A DNA stretch of 13,731 bases from Eshraghiella sp964414835 (GCA_964414835.1 CAYPWY010000037.1:1-13731), one strand, 5' to 3'; counted from the first letter of the stretch, positions 7,391 through 13,731 are shown. The notes: generated from the letters alone by a model not told the origin. Numbers and translations: made by a program.

Positions 7391-7425
7391 AAACTCACTT
7401 ATCCTGAATTAAATTCTTTTGTTAA

Positions 7426-7454
7426 ATTATACCATCCCTTCTATTGAAAAACAA
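7426..7454 (-). promoter_or_regulatory. Promoter of the DUF218 gene
   Basis: Minus strand: TTGTTT (7454-7449), a 17-bp spacer and a perfect TATAAT (7431-7426) preceded by TGG, an extended -10. The start would be near 7418, about 27 bases before the start codon. The -35 abuts and shares base 7449 with the -35 of the divergent prfC promoter. Confidence 0.6.
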
Positions 7455-7473
7455 ACAATATTCATGTTATACT
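7444..7473 (+). promoter_or_regulatory. Promoter of prfC
   Basis: TTGAAA at 7444-7449, an 18-bp spacer and TATACT at 7468-7473 preceded by TGT, an extended -10. The start is predicted near 7480, just before the hairpin at 7494-7541. It overlaps the divergent DUF218 promoter, so the two may compete for RNA polymerase. Confidence 0.6.
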
Positions 7474-7493
7474 ATATACAAAATAATAAACAA

Positions 7494-7541
7494 TGCATAG
7501 TTCCGCAGCGGCAAAGCACCTGTCTGCGGACGCTTTATGCA
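7494..7541 (+). other. Hairpin covering the first ATG of prfC
   Basis: TGCATA (7494-7499) pairs with TATGCA (7536-7541), and TCCGCAG (7502-7508) pairs with CTGCGGA (7524-7530). This gives a two-part stem with a small asymmetric internal loop and a 15-base terminal loop. The first ATG of prfC (7537-7539) is inside the outer 3' arm. No T-run follows, so it is not a terminator. It may control translation, protect the 5' end of the mRNA, or simply lie in the leader if translation starts at the TTG at 7573. Confidence 0.6.
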
Positions 7542-9165
7542 TAATAATGAAACAGATTGCGAGGAACATATTTTGGCTGGTTTAAATGATGAAATAAAAA
7601 AAAGACGCACCTTTGCGATAATCTCCCATCCTGATGCAGGTAAAACAACCTTAACCGAGAAATTCCTTCTCTACGGCGGCGCTATTAATCTTGCCGGCTC
7701 GGTAAAAGGTAAAAAGACTGCCAAGCACGCCGTTTCTGACTGGATGGAAATAGAAAAGGAACGAGGTATATCCGTTACATCCTCTGTTCTGCAGTTTAAC
7801 TATGACGGCTACTGCATCAATATTCTTGACACTCCGGGACATGAGGACTTTTCCGAGGACACCTACCGTACGCTTATGGCTGCTGATTCGGCAGTGATGG
7901 TCATTGACGGCTCAAAAGGTGTTGAAAAACAGACAATCAAGCTTTTTAAGGTATGCGTTATGAGACATATACCTATTTTTACATTTATAAATAAGATGGA
8001 CAGAGATGCCAACGACCCTTTTGAACTTTGTGACGAGATTGAAAAAATCCTCGGTATTGCCACATGTCCTATTAACTGGCCTATCGGCTCAGGCAAGGAA
8101 TTTAAGGGCGTATATGACCGTAACACCCACACAGTATCTACATTTACTGCGGCTATGAACGGGCAGAAGGAGGTTGCCGAGCGTGACCTTGACATCACCT
8201 CCCCTGAACTTGAGGCGGAAATAGGTTCTCATTTTAAGGAAAAGCTTCTTGAAGATATAGAGCTTCTTGACGGCGCAAGTGCGGAATTTGATATGGATTT
8301 GGTAAGCGCAGGCGAGCTTTCTCCCGTGTTTTTCGGCTCAGCTCTTACCAATTTCGGCGTGGAAACATTTTTAAAGCATTTCCTCGCCATGACTACTTCC
8401 CCACTTCCCAGAAAATCATCTGAAGGAATAATTGACCCTTTTACGGAGGATTTTTCCGCATTTGTATTTAAAATACAGGCTAATATGAACAAAGCCCACC
8501 GTGACAGAATCGCATTTATGCGTATCTGCTCCGGCAAATTTACAGCAGGAATGGAAGTCAATCACGTTCAAGGCGGCAGAAAAGTCAAGCTGTCACAGCC
8601 TCAGCAGCTGATGGCATCTGAACGGAAAATAATTGAAGAAGCATATGCAGGCGATATAATCGGTGTCTTTGACCCCGGCATTTTCTCAATCGGGGATACC
8701 TTGGAATTATCCAACAAAAAATTTGCTTACGAAGGAATCCCAACGTTTGCGCCGGAGCATTTTGCAAGAGTGAGGCAGCTTGACACTATGAAACGTAAGC
8801 AGTTTATAAAGGGAATCAACCAAATTGCCCAGGAGGGTGCCATACAGATTTTTCAGGAATACAATACCGGCATGGAGGAAATTATCGTAGGCGTGGTTGG
8901 CGTTCTCCAATTTGATGTGCTTAAGTTCCGGTTGGAATCGGAATACGGTGTTGATATAAGGCTTGAACCTTTGCCTTACGAATATATACGCTGGATTGAG
9001 AATCCTCAGGAAATAAATCTTGACAGAATCGTGGGGACCTCGGACATGAAGAAAATTAAAGACCTGAAAGACAGACCACTGCTGCTGTTTGTCAATGAAT
9101 GGAGTGTAGGAATGGTTCTTGACAGAAATAAGGATTTACGGCTTACGGAATTTGCTCAGAATTAG
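7537..9165 (+). CDS. prfC: Peptide chain release factor 3
   Basis: Translational GTPase that removes RF1/RF2 from the ribosome after termination. Counting from the ATG, the P-loop is SHPDAGKTT (30-38), switch I RGISVTSS (76-83), G3 DTPGHED (98-104), G4 NKMD (152-155) and the G5-like GSALTNFGV (267-275); domains II and III follow. The family-typical KKRRTFAIISHPDAGKTT confirms RF3 rather than EF-G. The ATG at 7537 gives 542 residues, has no clear ribosome binding site and lies in a hairpin. A TTG at 7573 has GAGGAA six bases upstream, gives 530 residues (E. coli RF3 has 529) and leaves a family-like short N-terminus. The longer span is reported, but the TTG is a serious alternative. It is monocistronic and ends at a bidirectional terminator. 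Confidence 0.96.
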   Translation: MHNNETDCEEHILAGLNDEIKKRRTFAIISHPDAGKTTLTEKFLLYGGAINLAGSVKGKKTAKHAVSDWMEIEKERGISVTSSVLQFNYDGYCINILDTPGHEDFSEDTYRTLMAADSAVMVIDGSKGVEKQTIKLFKVCVMRHIPIFTFINKMDRDANDPFELCDEIEKILGIATCPINWPIGSGKEFKGVYDRNTHTVSTFTAAMNGQKEVAERDLDITSPELEAEIGSHFKEKLLEDIELLDGASAEFDMDLVSAGELSPVFFGSALTNFGVETFLKHFLAMTTSPLPRKSSEGIIDPFTEDFSAFVFKIQANMNKAHRDRIAFMRICSGKFTAGMEVNHVQGGRKVKLSQPQQLMASERKIIEEAYAGDIIGVFDPGIFSIGDTLELSNKKFAYEGIPTFAPEHFARVRQLDTMKRKQFIKGINQIAQEGAIQIFQEYNTGMEEIIVGVVGVLQFDVLKFRLESEYGVDIRLEPLPYEYIRWIENPQEINLDRIVGTSDMKKIKDLKDRPLLLFVNEWSVGMVLDRNKDLRLTEFAQN

Positions 9166-9243
9166 CAAGCTGTTTTAATCAATATCTTTTAGGCTGTATA
9201 CAGACCGCTAGGACAATTAAATCCGATTTATCTCAATAATTTA

Positions 9244-9278
9244 AAACAGTCAGAACCGATTACAGGCTCTGACTGTTT
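9244..9278. terminator. Bidirectional terminator between prfC and the convergent operon
   Basis: Perfect 11-bp stem AAACAGTCAGA (9244-9254) / TCTGACTGTTT (9268-9278) with a 13-base loop. On the minus strand the stem ends in TTTTAAATT, a useful T-tract; on the plus strand only TTTGT follows. It lies four bases from the stop of the minus-strand lipoprotein gene and about 80 bases past the prfC stop. Nothing else is evident in 9166-9282. Confidence 0.8.
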
Positions 9279-9282
9279 GTGA

Positions 9283-10275
9283 CTATCTTCCTCCCTCAAC
9301 ACTTTGCAGTACAAATTCCGGGGCAGCCTCTCCTTCTGACGATAAGGCATCATAATCAACACTATATTTAAGATACAATGAAGCTACACTGTTCTTAACT
9401 CCGTCAACATTGTACAAATATTTTATCAGGAATATATCCTTTTCTTCATCTTCTTCATCCTGCATGATTTTCATATACTCATATTCCAGTTGGGCATTTA
9501 TTTTATCATTCCATTGATATGGGGCATCACCGGATATCAAACCTGCCGCTGACAGCTTCTGCAAAGAACTATCCGGCAGCACATAAGTATACTCACTGCC
9601 TTCAAAGTATATCCCTGTATGCAGCTCACCTTCATATATATATGCTCCATCCGGTGAAAGATATGAATCATCACAGCAGATGTATGTATCCGTAAAGCTT
9701 CCGTCTTCATTCTGTATAAAAATACCTATCTGTATTCCGTTGTACACAGTATTATATATGTATACATCCTCTAATCCGTCACCGTTGGCATCCATTTTAT
9801 CCACTCGTGTTTCATCATTATTAAACTTTTTCGCTATCTGTTCATCACTGAAATACAGCGTTCTTTCTCCATACCGTATACACAGAGAGCCTTTATCATC
9901 TTTATCAACTCTTGGAATAATCTCAATTATGACCTCCAGATTGCTGATATTCAAATCCTTCATTATTCGCTCTTTGATGCTTTCTTTGTTGCTTTCACAG
10001 ATTACTCCGTCCTCTGTGTCCACAAGAGTTACAGAGTATGATGTAACACCACCTGTTGTGAGAATTTCACTTCCAACGCATACCAGCCCTACCTCCACAC
10101 AGTAGTCATCAATGTCCATATCCGCATATGCATCATATTCTGTTTGAGGGTCGACTATATTGTCCGAATATTTGGTTTCCGAATTATCACTTGTGTTAGA
10201 ACCGCACCCTGACGTAAAAATTGCAGTTGCAGCAGCCGCAATAAGTACCGCAGCCGTAAAAATGTTTTTCTTCAT
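9283..10275 (-). CDS. Predicted lipoprotein with a calcium-loop motif
   Basis: Protein of 330 residues with an N-terminal lipoprotein signal: MKKN, hydrophobic run 5-20 and TSGC, with Cys24 as the lipidation site. A Ser/Asp/Asn-rich linker follows. The notable motif is DANGDGLED at 162-170, matching the D-x-N-x-D-G-x-x-D calcium loop seen in FG-GAP and dockerin-type proteins. The flanking VYIYNTVYNGIQIGIFIQ looks like beta-strands, as in FG-GAP blades, but only one such loop is seen. The C-terminal third contains an acidic DEEDEEKD stretch. Function is unknown; it probably acts on the outer face of the membrane. The ATG at 10275 is preceded by AAGGAGG at six bases. It is the last gene of the queH operon, 25 bases after the ybaK-like gene, with a terminator right after it. 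Confidence 0.8.
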   Translation of the reverse strand: MKKNIFTAAVLIAAAATAIFTSGCGSNTSDNSETKYSDNIVDPQTEYDAYADMDIDDYCVEVGLVCVGSEILTTGGVTSYSVTLVDTEDGVICESNKESIKERIMKDLNISNLEVIIEIIPRVDKDDKGSLCIRYGERTLYFSDEQIAKKFNNDETRVDKMDANGDGLEDVYIYNTVYNGIQIGIFIQNEDGSFTDTYICCDDSYLSPDGAYIYEGELHTGIYFEGSEYTYVLPDSSLQKLSAAGLISGDAPYQWNDKINAQLEYEYMKIMQDEEDEEKDIFLIKYLYNVDGVKNSVASLYLKYSVDYDALSSEGEAAPEFVLQSVEGGR

Positions 10276-10300
10276 AAAAAAGCCTCCTTCCTGTATTTGT

Positions 10301-10783
10301 TCACTCTGTCACATCCGCAAATTCAGCCTGTGACGCCTGTCTCAAATCCTGCGGTTTAAGGGTAAGCTGTACGCCTATTTTCCCTCCACTCACCACCATC
10401 GAATCGAGCAACGCCGCGCTGTCATCAATTCTTGTAACATACTGCTTTTTCATGCCGATTGCAGTACATCCTCCACGGACATAGCCTGTAACAGCTGTCA
10501 CATCCTTAAGCGGAAGCAGTTCTACTGATTTTTCCCCAACCGAACGTGCAGCTTTCTTAAAATCAATTGACTTCTCAATAGGAATTACAAACACATAATA
10601 ATTCCCGGAATGTCCTACGGTTACAATTGTCTTATAAACGATTTCGTGGGATATTCCCAGCAAATCCGCAGTATGAACGCCGTCTATAAACTCATCACAC
10701 TCATAAAAACGCGCTTTATATGGAATTTTTTCTTTATCCAAAATGCGCATTGCATTGGTTTTTATGTCTTTGTTCTTTGACAT
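10301..10783 (-). CDS. ybaK: YbaK/EbsC-type Cys-tRNA(Pro) deacylase
   Basis: Trans-editing enzyme that hydrolyses Cys-tRNA(Pro) made by mischarging prolyl-tRNA synthetase; cytoplasmic. The 160 residues match the family (about 159). Features are a leading TNAMRILDKEKIPY, the lysine expected to be catalytic in VYKT (Lys51), and the conserved GYVRGGCTAIGMKK (100-113) that shapes the acceptor pocket. The ATG at 10783 has AGAGG seven bases upstream, which overlaps the end of the amylase gene; the gap between the genes is four bases, so translation is probably coupled. Related INS-superfamily deacylases act on other tRNAs, so the exact substrate is from family knowledge. Confidence 0.93.
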   Translation of the reverse strand: MSKNKDIKTNAMRILDKEKIPYKARFYECDEFIDGVHTADLLGISHEIVYKTIVTVGHSGNYYVFVIPIEKSIDFKKAARSVGEKSVELLPLKDVTAVTGYVRGGCTAIGMKKQYVTRIDDSAALLDSMVVSGGKIGVQLTLKPQDLRQASQAEFADVTE

Positions 10784-10787
10784 ATGA

Positions 10788-12098
10788 TTACCTCTTAGGC
10801 TCTAAGAAAAGTACACTGCAGCCTGCCATTTCAACGCCCTTTGACATATCATATTCCTTGCCTGTAATCAAATCAGTAACGCTCTGCGCTCCGGCGTCAA
10901 AATGTGCGGTGTATTGGTTATCATCTGCATTTATTGCCACAAACATTACGCTATCACCTGCGGCACGCTTAAAAACACACTGACGGTTGGTTAAAACCAA
11001 CGAATAAAAGTCTCCGTAATTGAGTGCATGACTGTTTTTCTTAATCTCTGCCAGCCTTCCTATAAAGTCTGTAAGCTCATTTTCCTGATAATTTTCAAAA
11101 CAAGGTCTCAGGGCAGGGTCCCCCTGACTTTTATCTGCTTTAAAGCCCCATTCGCTTCCATAATACACGCAAGGTATTCCCGGCATACCAAATGCAAGTC
11201 CGTAGGCAAGGGGAACATGTTTTTCATTATTAATCACGCTGGCAATCCTTGACACATCATGATTGTCCACAAACGAAAGCATATGCTTTCCCCTATAAAG
11301 GGTCCACTGCTCAGGTCCGAACTGCCTTAAAAGTGAATGTATTATCTCAAACAAATTCATGCTGTTGAGAGCGGAATGTATTCCCTTATAGCACTCGTAG
11401 TTGGTAGCGGAATGAAGCATGGCATCATTGACAAGTCTGTTATAATCACCATGAACCGTCTCTCCAAGCAGAAAGAAATCCGCCTTGAGGCTGTCGGTAA
11501 ATCCCCTCAGTCTTCTCATATACTCTTCATCAAGACAGTAAGCCACATCCAGCCTTATTCCGTCTATATCAAAATATTCAATCCAGTATTTTACACAGTC
11601 AAAAAGATATTCCACAACCTCATTATTTTTGAGATTAAGCTTTACAAGATCGTAATTACCTTCCCAGCCCTCATACCACAGACCGTCATTGTACGGACTG
11701 TTGCCGCCGAGGTTTATATTGAACCATCCAAGATACCTTGAATTTTCACGATTGGCAAGCACATCCAGAAAAGCAAAATGTCCGCGTCCCACATGGTTAA
11801 AAACACCATCAAGCACAACCTTGATTCCGGCATTATGTAAGGCATCGCATACTGCTTTGAAATCCTCATTGGTTCCAAGGCGCACATCTATTTTTTTGTA
11901 ATCTCTGGTATTATAGCCGTGAGTGTCCGATTCAAATACCGGTGAAAAATATATTGCATTGCAGCCTACTTTTTTGATATGGGGAATCCAGTCTATAACC
12001 TTCAAAATGCCATGACGCTGCTCTCCGTCATTCTCGAACGGAACTCCTGTGAATCCTAACGGATATATCTGATAAAAAACGCTTTCAAATGCCCACAT
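10788..12098 (-). CDS. Cytoplasmic GH13 alpha-amylase-family glycosidase
   Basis: Retaining alpha-glucan hydrolase of glycoside hydrolase family 13, 436 residues. The (beta/alpha)8 barrel motifs are all present: HGYNTRDY (60-67); region I DGVFNH (97-102); region II GIRLD with nucleophile Asp184; region III LGET with acid/base Glu213; region IV FVDNHD (276-281, transition-state Asp281). A short beta-sandwich-like C-terminal domain follows (about 370-436). No signal peptide is present, and there is no N-terminal CBM34 domain as in typical neopullulanases, so it should act on imported maltodextrins inside the cell, as a cyclomaltodextrinase-, maltogenic- or alpha-glucosidase-like enzyme. The subfamily cannot be fixed by eye. 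The start overlaps the thioesterase stop (TAATG), with GGAGG about ten bases upstream. No sugar transporter is adjacent. Confidence 0.92.
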   Translation of the reverse strand: MWAFESVFYQIYPLGFTGVPFENDGEQRHGILKVIDWIPHIKKVGCNAIYFSPVFESDTHGYNTRDYKKIDVRLGTNEDFKAVCDALHNAGIKVVLDGVFNHVGRGHFAFLDVLANRENSRYLGWFNINLGGNSPYNDGLWYEGWEGNYDLVKLNLKNNEVVEYLFDCVKYWIEYFDIDGIRLDVAYCLDEEYMRRLRGFTDSLKADFFLLGETVHGDYNRLVNDAMLHSATNYECYKGIHSALNSMNLFEIIHSLLRQFGPEQWTLYRGKHMLSFVDNHDVSRIASVINNEKHVPLAYGLAFGMPGIPCVYYGSEWGFKADKSQGDPALRPCFENYQENELTDFIGRLAEIKKNSHALNYGDFYSLVLTNRQCVFKRAAGDSVMFVAINADDNQYTAHFDAGAQSVTDLITGKEYDMSKGVEMAGCSVLFLEPKR

Positions 12099-12523
12099 TA
12101 CTGTTCTACCTCCAATATTGCCATAAATTTATTGTGTATATCTTCTCTTGTACGCTTAAGATTGACAGGTTTAAAATTATTTGAATCCACAAAGCAGTGG
12201 GAGCTGGAACCTGTAACGATAACTGCGTCATCAGATACTCTTTTTACCTCATATTCAAGCTCAATCACTATTCCGTTATACTTGCGTACCTTGGTATAAA
12301 TAATCACTTCATCATCAAATGTTGCGGGAATTTTATATTTACAGTCCACAGTCACCACCGGAACCATAACTCCCTCTTCTTCCATACTCCTATATGAAAT
12401 ATCCGCTTCACGCATAAACTCCACACGTGCTTCCTCAAACCATCTTATGTAATTTGAGTGATGTACAACACCCATTTTATCAGTTTCGTAATATTTTACA
12501 AGTCTCCGGTATTTATAAATCAT
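12098..12523 (-). CDS. YbgC/FadM-like acyl-CoA thioesterase
   Basis: Hotdog-fold thioesterase of the 4HBT type, 141 residues, cytoplasmic. The signature is RRLVKYYETDKMGVVHHSNY, with the expected catalytic Asp15 and the VHHSNY turn, followed by RWFEEARVEFM. The rest has the beta-sheet pattern of the fold (VTVDCKYKIPATFDDEVIIYT, about 56-76). The ATG at 12523 is chosen because AGGAGG lies six to seven bases upstream and the family starts here; a longer reading to 12664 would run back through queH without homology. It overlaps the 3' end of queH by 11 bases and shares one base with the amylase start. The substrate is probably a short or branched acyl-CoA, but it cannot be read from the sequence. 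Confidence 0.9.
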   Translation of the reverse strand: MIYKYRRLVKYYETDKMGVVHHSNYIRWFEEARVEFMREADISYRSMEEEGVMVPVVTVDCKYKIPATFDDEVIIYTKVRKYNGIVIELEYEVKRVSDDAVIVTGSSSHCFVDSNNFKPVNLKRTREDIHNKFMAILEVEQ

Positions 12524-13151
12524 TGTTTTCCTCCTGTCCGCAGCCGCCTCTCGAATACACACAGCCGCAAAAATTCTGTCTGTACAAATTGTATTCCCTT
12601 GAAAGCTCCACTGACTGCTTGTAGCCTTCTTTTTTCTTAAAATCCGACGGCAGATGTGCAACACCGTACTCTGCTCCTACTGTCTCACCGATTTGATTAA
12701 TCTTTGCAGCATTCTTAAGAGGACTTATGGACAGTGTAGTAGTAAAATAATCAAACCCGCCGTCCCTTGCATACTTAGCTGCCTCGCGAAGTCTCAGTTC
12801 GTAACAGACAAAGCAGCGTGCTCCGCCCTCAGGCTCTTTTTCAAGACCCCGCACCGCTTCATAGAACTCATCAGGCTCATAACGCCCTGCAATAAATGTT
12901 ACGGGATACCTGACAGGAAGCTCCTCTATAAGTCTTTTTTGCTCTGCCACACGCTTATCATATTCATCCTTTGGACTTATATTGGGATTAAAATATAACA
13001 ATGTAATTTTAAAACATTCTGACAAATATTTCAATACATAACTGCTGCATGGCGCACAGCAGCTGTGAAGCAAAAGCGTTTTCGGCTTCCCATTCTCCTG
13101 TATACGGCTGATTATTTTGTCCAGTTCCCTCTGATAATTGATTTTGTTCAT
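12513..13151 (-). CDS. queH: Epoxyqueuosine reductase QueH
   Basis: Reduces epoxyqueuosine to queuosine at the tRNA wobble position, the last step of Q synthesis, replacing the cobalamin-dependent QueG in many anaerobes. The 212 residues show the DUF208 cysteine set: HSCCAPC (Cys31, Cys32, Cys35), RCFVC (Cys113, Cys116), FCGC (Cys195, Cys197) and Cys204, expected to hold the iron-sulfur/iron centre. YFNPNI (53-58) and TTTLSISPLKN (137-147) are also typical. The ATG at 13151 has AGAGG seven bases upstream. It is the first gene of the five-gene operon and overlaps the thioesterase gene. No other queuosine gene is visible here. Confidence 0.95.
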   Translation of the reverse strand: MNKINYQRELDKIISRIQENGKPKTLLLHSCCAPCSSYVLKYLSECFKITLLYFNPNISPKDEYDKRVAEQKRLIEELPVRYPVTFIAGRYEPDEFYEAVRGLEKEPEGGARCFVCYELRLREAAKYARDGGFDYFTTTLSISPLKNAAKINQIGETVGAEYGVAHLPSDFKKKEGYKQSVELSREYNLYRQNFCGCVYSRGGCGQEENNDL

Positions 13152-13172
13152 AAATTTGCCTCTAAAAATAAA

Positions 13173-13188
13173 AATTTGTTCACAAATT
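13173..13188. promoter_or_regulatory. 16-bp palindrome, candidate operator of the queH operon
   Basis: AATTTGT (13173-13179) and ACAAATT (13182-13188) are perfect inverted arms around a 2-bp centre. The site lies just downstream of the predicted transcription start of the queH operon and upstream of its ribosome binding site, a typical repressor position. The A/T-rich context makes chance symmetry possible. No regulator is assigned. Confidence 0.4.
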
Positions 13189-13195
13189 ATTAATT

Positions 13196-13223
13196 ATTTT
13201 ATCACAGATTATCAATAAATCAA
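13196..13223 (-). promoter_or_regulatory. Promoter of the queH operon
   Basis: Minus strand: TTGATT (13223-13218), a 16-bp spacer and TAAAAT (13201-13196) preceded by TGA as an extended -10. The start would be near 13189, about 38 bases before queH. The region is A/T-rich, so other hexamer pairs are possible. Confidence 0.5.
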
Positions 13224-13288
13224 CAGTATACTAAATTTATCAAAAGATAACAGACAGACATTATCGAATTCTTTTTCTTTTTCATAAA

Positions 13289-13315
13289 GCCCGGCGAGTT
13301 TAACATTCGTCGGGC
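13289..13315 (-). terminator. Probable terminator of the HPr-like gene
   Basis: Inverted repeat GCCCGGCGA (13289-13297) / TCGTCGGGC (13307-13315) with a 9-base loop, 17 bases after the stop codon at 13333. Read on the minus strand the stem has one A-C mismatch and is followed by only CTTTAT, so termination may be leaky into queH. Read on the plus strand the mismatch becomes a G-U pair, and TTTTT follows after five bases. Confidence 0.6.
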
Positions 13316-13323
13316 CCTCCTTT

Positions 13324-13341
13324 TTATACAGGTTATACAGG
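13324..13341. repeat. 9-bp tandem duplication at the HPr-like gene stop codon
   Basis: TTATACAGG occurs at 13324-13332 and 13333-13341. On the minus strand it reads CCT GTA TAA twice, so the Pro-Val-stop ending of the protein is repeated in frame directly after the true stop. It looks like a recent slippage duplication. Confidence 0.75.
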
Positions 13342-13605
13342 TTTTTCATCTATTCCGCTTTCTATAAGATTAACTGCCGTATTAAGCGCTTCCTTCTCAT
13401 CAGGACCGTCACATATCAGCTCCACCTCGTCGCCGCATTGTATTCCCGATGCCAGCACATTTAAAATGCTTTTTGCATTTATGCGCAAATCATCCTTTTT
13501 AACATATACATCTGACTCAAAGCCCGTCATGGTTTTAGTAAAAAGACCCGCCTGACGCATATTCAAACCATTCCTGTTTACAATTTTAACATTTTGACTA
13601 ATCAT
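13333..13605 (-). CDS. Crh-like HPr-family protein lacking His15
   Basis: Protein of 90 residues with the full HPr fold length (85-90). The usual active-site block GLHARPA is GLNMRQA here: His15, the residue phosphorylated by PEP/enzyme I, is Asn15, and Pro18 is Gln; Arg17 is kept. The regulatory site is intact at the exact expected position, INAKSI with Ser46, the target of HPr kinase/phosphorylase. This matches Bacillus Crh, which has Gln15 and Ser46. Inference: it cannot pass phosphate through the sugar phosphotransferase system but may act after Ser46 phosphorylation as a CcpA-type corepressor or signal. The ATG at 13605 follows AGGAGG by about six bases; a longer reading to 13656 lacks support. 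No ptsI or hprK is adjacent. Divergent clostridial HPr paralogues exist, so the exact role is open. Confidence 0.88.
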   Translation of the reverse strand: MISQNVKIVNRNGLNMRQAGLFTKTMTGFESDVYVKKDDLRINAKSILNVLASGIQCGDEVELICDGPDEKEALNTAVNLIESGIDEKPV

Positions 13606-13693
13606 TTCGCACCTCCTGATACTAATATTGTGGCTTTGGTGTTTTAATCTATTCACAGGCTTTCAATAAAATATTTTCGCGGATTGTAAAATG

Positions 13694-13706
13694 AAGTTGC
13701 AATAGT
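13694..13706 (-). repeat. Third copy of the ACTATTGCAACTT motif
   Basis: On the minus strand this reads ACTATTGCAACTT, identical over 13 bp to 24-36 at the other end of the window. It lies 88 bases upstream of the HPr-like start codon, in the same orientation relative to that gene as the first copy is to the glycosyltransferase. A possible -10, TACAAT (13688-13683), lies just downstream, but I find no good -35 for it. The rest of 13606-13731 shows no gene. Confidence 0.55.
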
Positions 13707-13731
13707 AAAAAAGTATCCATAGCGAAGATTC

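Noticed and set aside
12524..12664. N-terminal extension of the thioesterase reading
   Set aside because: The extra 47 residues run through the queH 3' end without homology, while a perfect AGGAGG precedes the ATG at 12523.
13173..13188. Rex-type redox repressor site
   Set aside because: The palindrome shares some bases with Rex half-sites but lacks the spacing of the known consensus, so no regulator is named.
13606..13656. N-terminal extension of the HPr-like protein
   Set aside because: AGGAGG immediately before the ATG at 13605 and the placing of Asn15 and Ser46 at the standard HPr positions fix the shorter start.
24..13706. Terminal inverted repeats of a transposon spanning the window
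   Set aside because: The 13-bp match at both ends is inverted, but the content is ordinary core genes with no transposase, and the motif sits in promoter positions; shared regulation is more likely.

Overview
The window looks like core chromosome from a low-to-moderate GC Firmicute, most likely a Lachnospiraceae-type clostridium. Reasons: strong AGGAGG-type ribosome binding sites, A/T-rich sigma-A-like promoters (often TGn-extended), a T-box leader ahead of thrS, a pyrB-pyrI pair, a QueH-type queuosine enzyme and lipobox lipoproteins. No insertion sequence, phage gene, CRISPR array, tRNA or rRNA was seen.

Layout, left to right. (1) A CgeB-like glycosyltransferase (+) behind a promoter whose -35 lies in a 13-bp tandem repeat. 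(2) A convergent, unrecognised acidic lipoprotein (-), whose promoter is back to back with that of pyrB. (3) pyrB-pyrI (+), overlapping, ending in a terminator that also serves thrS from the other side. (4) A T-box leader with an ACU (Thr) specifier that controls a 69-residue membrane protein and then thrS (-). (5) A DUF218/YdcF-like membrane protein (-) and prfC (+, release factor 3), divergent, with overlapping -35 regions and a hairpin over the first ATG of prfC. (6) A tight five-gene minus-strand operon: queH, YbgC-like thioesterase, cytoplasmic GH13 alpha-amylase, YbaK-like Cys-tRNA(Pro) deacylase, lipoprotein with a calcium-loop motif. It meets prfC at a bidirectional terminator. (7) An HPr-family protein (-) that has lost His15 but keeps Ser46, as in Bacillus Crh.

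Themes are translation (thrS, ybaK, prfC, queH for tRNA modification), pyrimidine synthesis (pyrBI) and carbon use (GH13 enzyme, Crh-like regulator). The most interesting points are the Crh-like protein; a 13-bp motif (ACTATTGCAACTT) lying in the same gene-relative orientation upstream of both that gene and the glycosyltransferase at the opposite end; the small membrane protein inside the T-box/thrS unit; and the structured start region of prfC. I see no clearly new multi-gene system; most of the window is housekeeping DNA with unusual local regulation.
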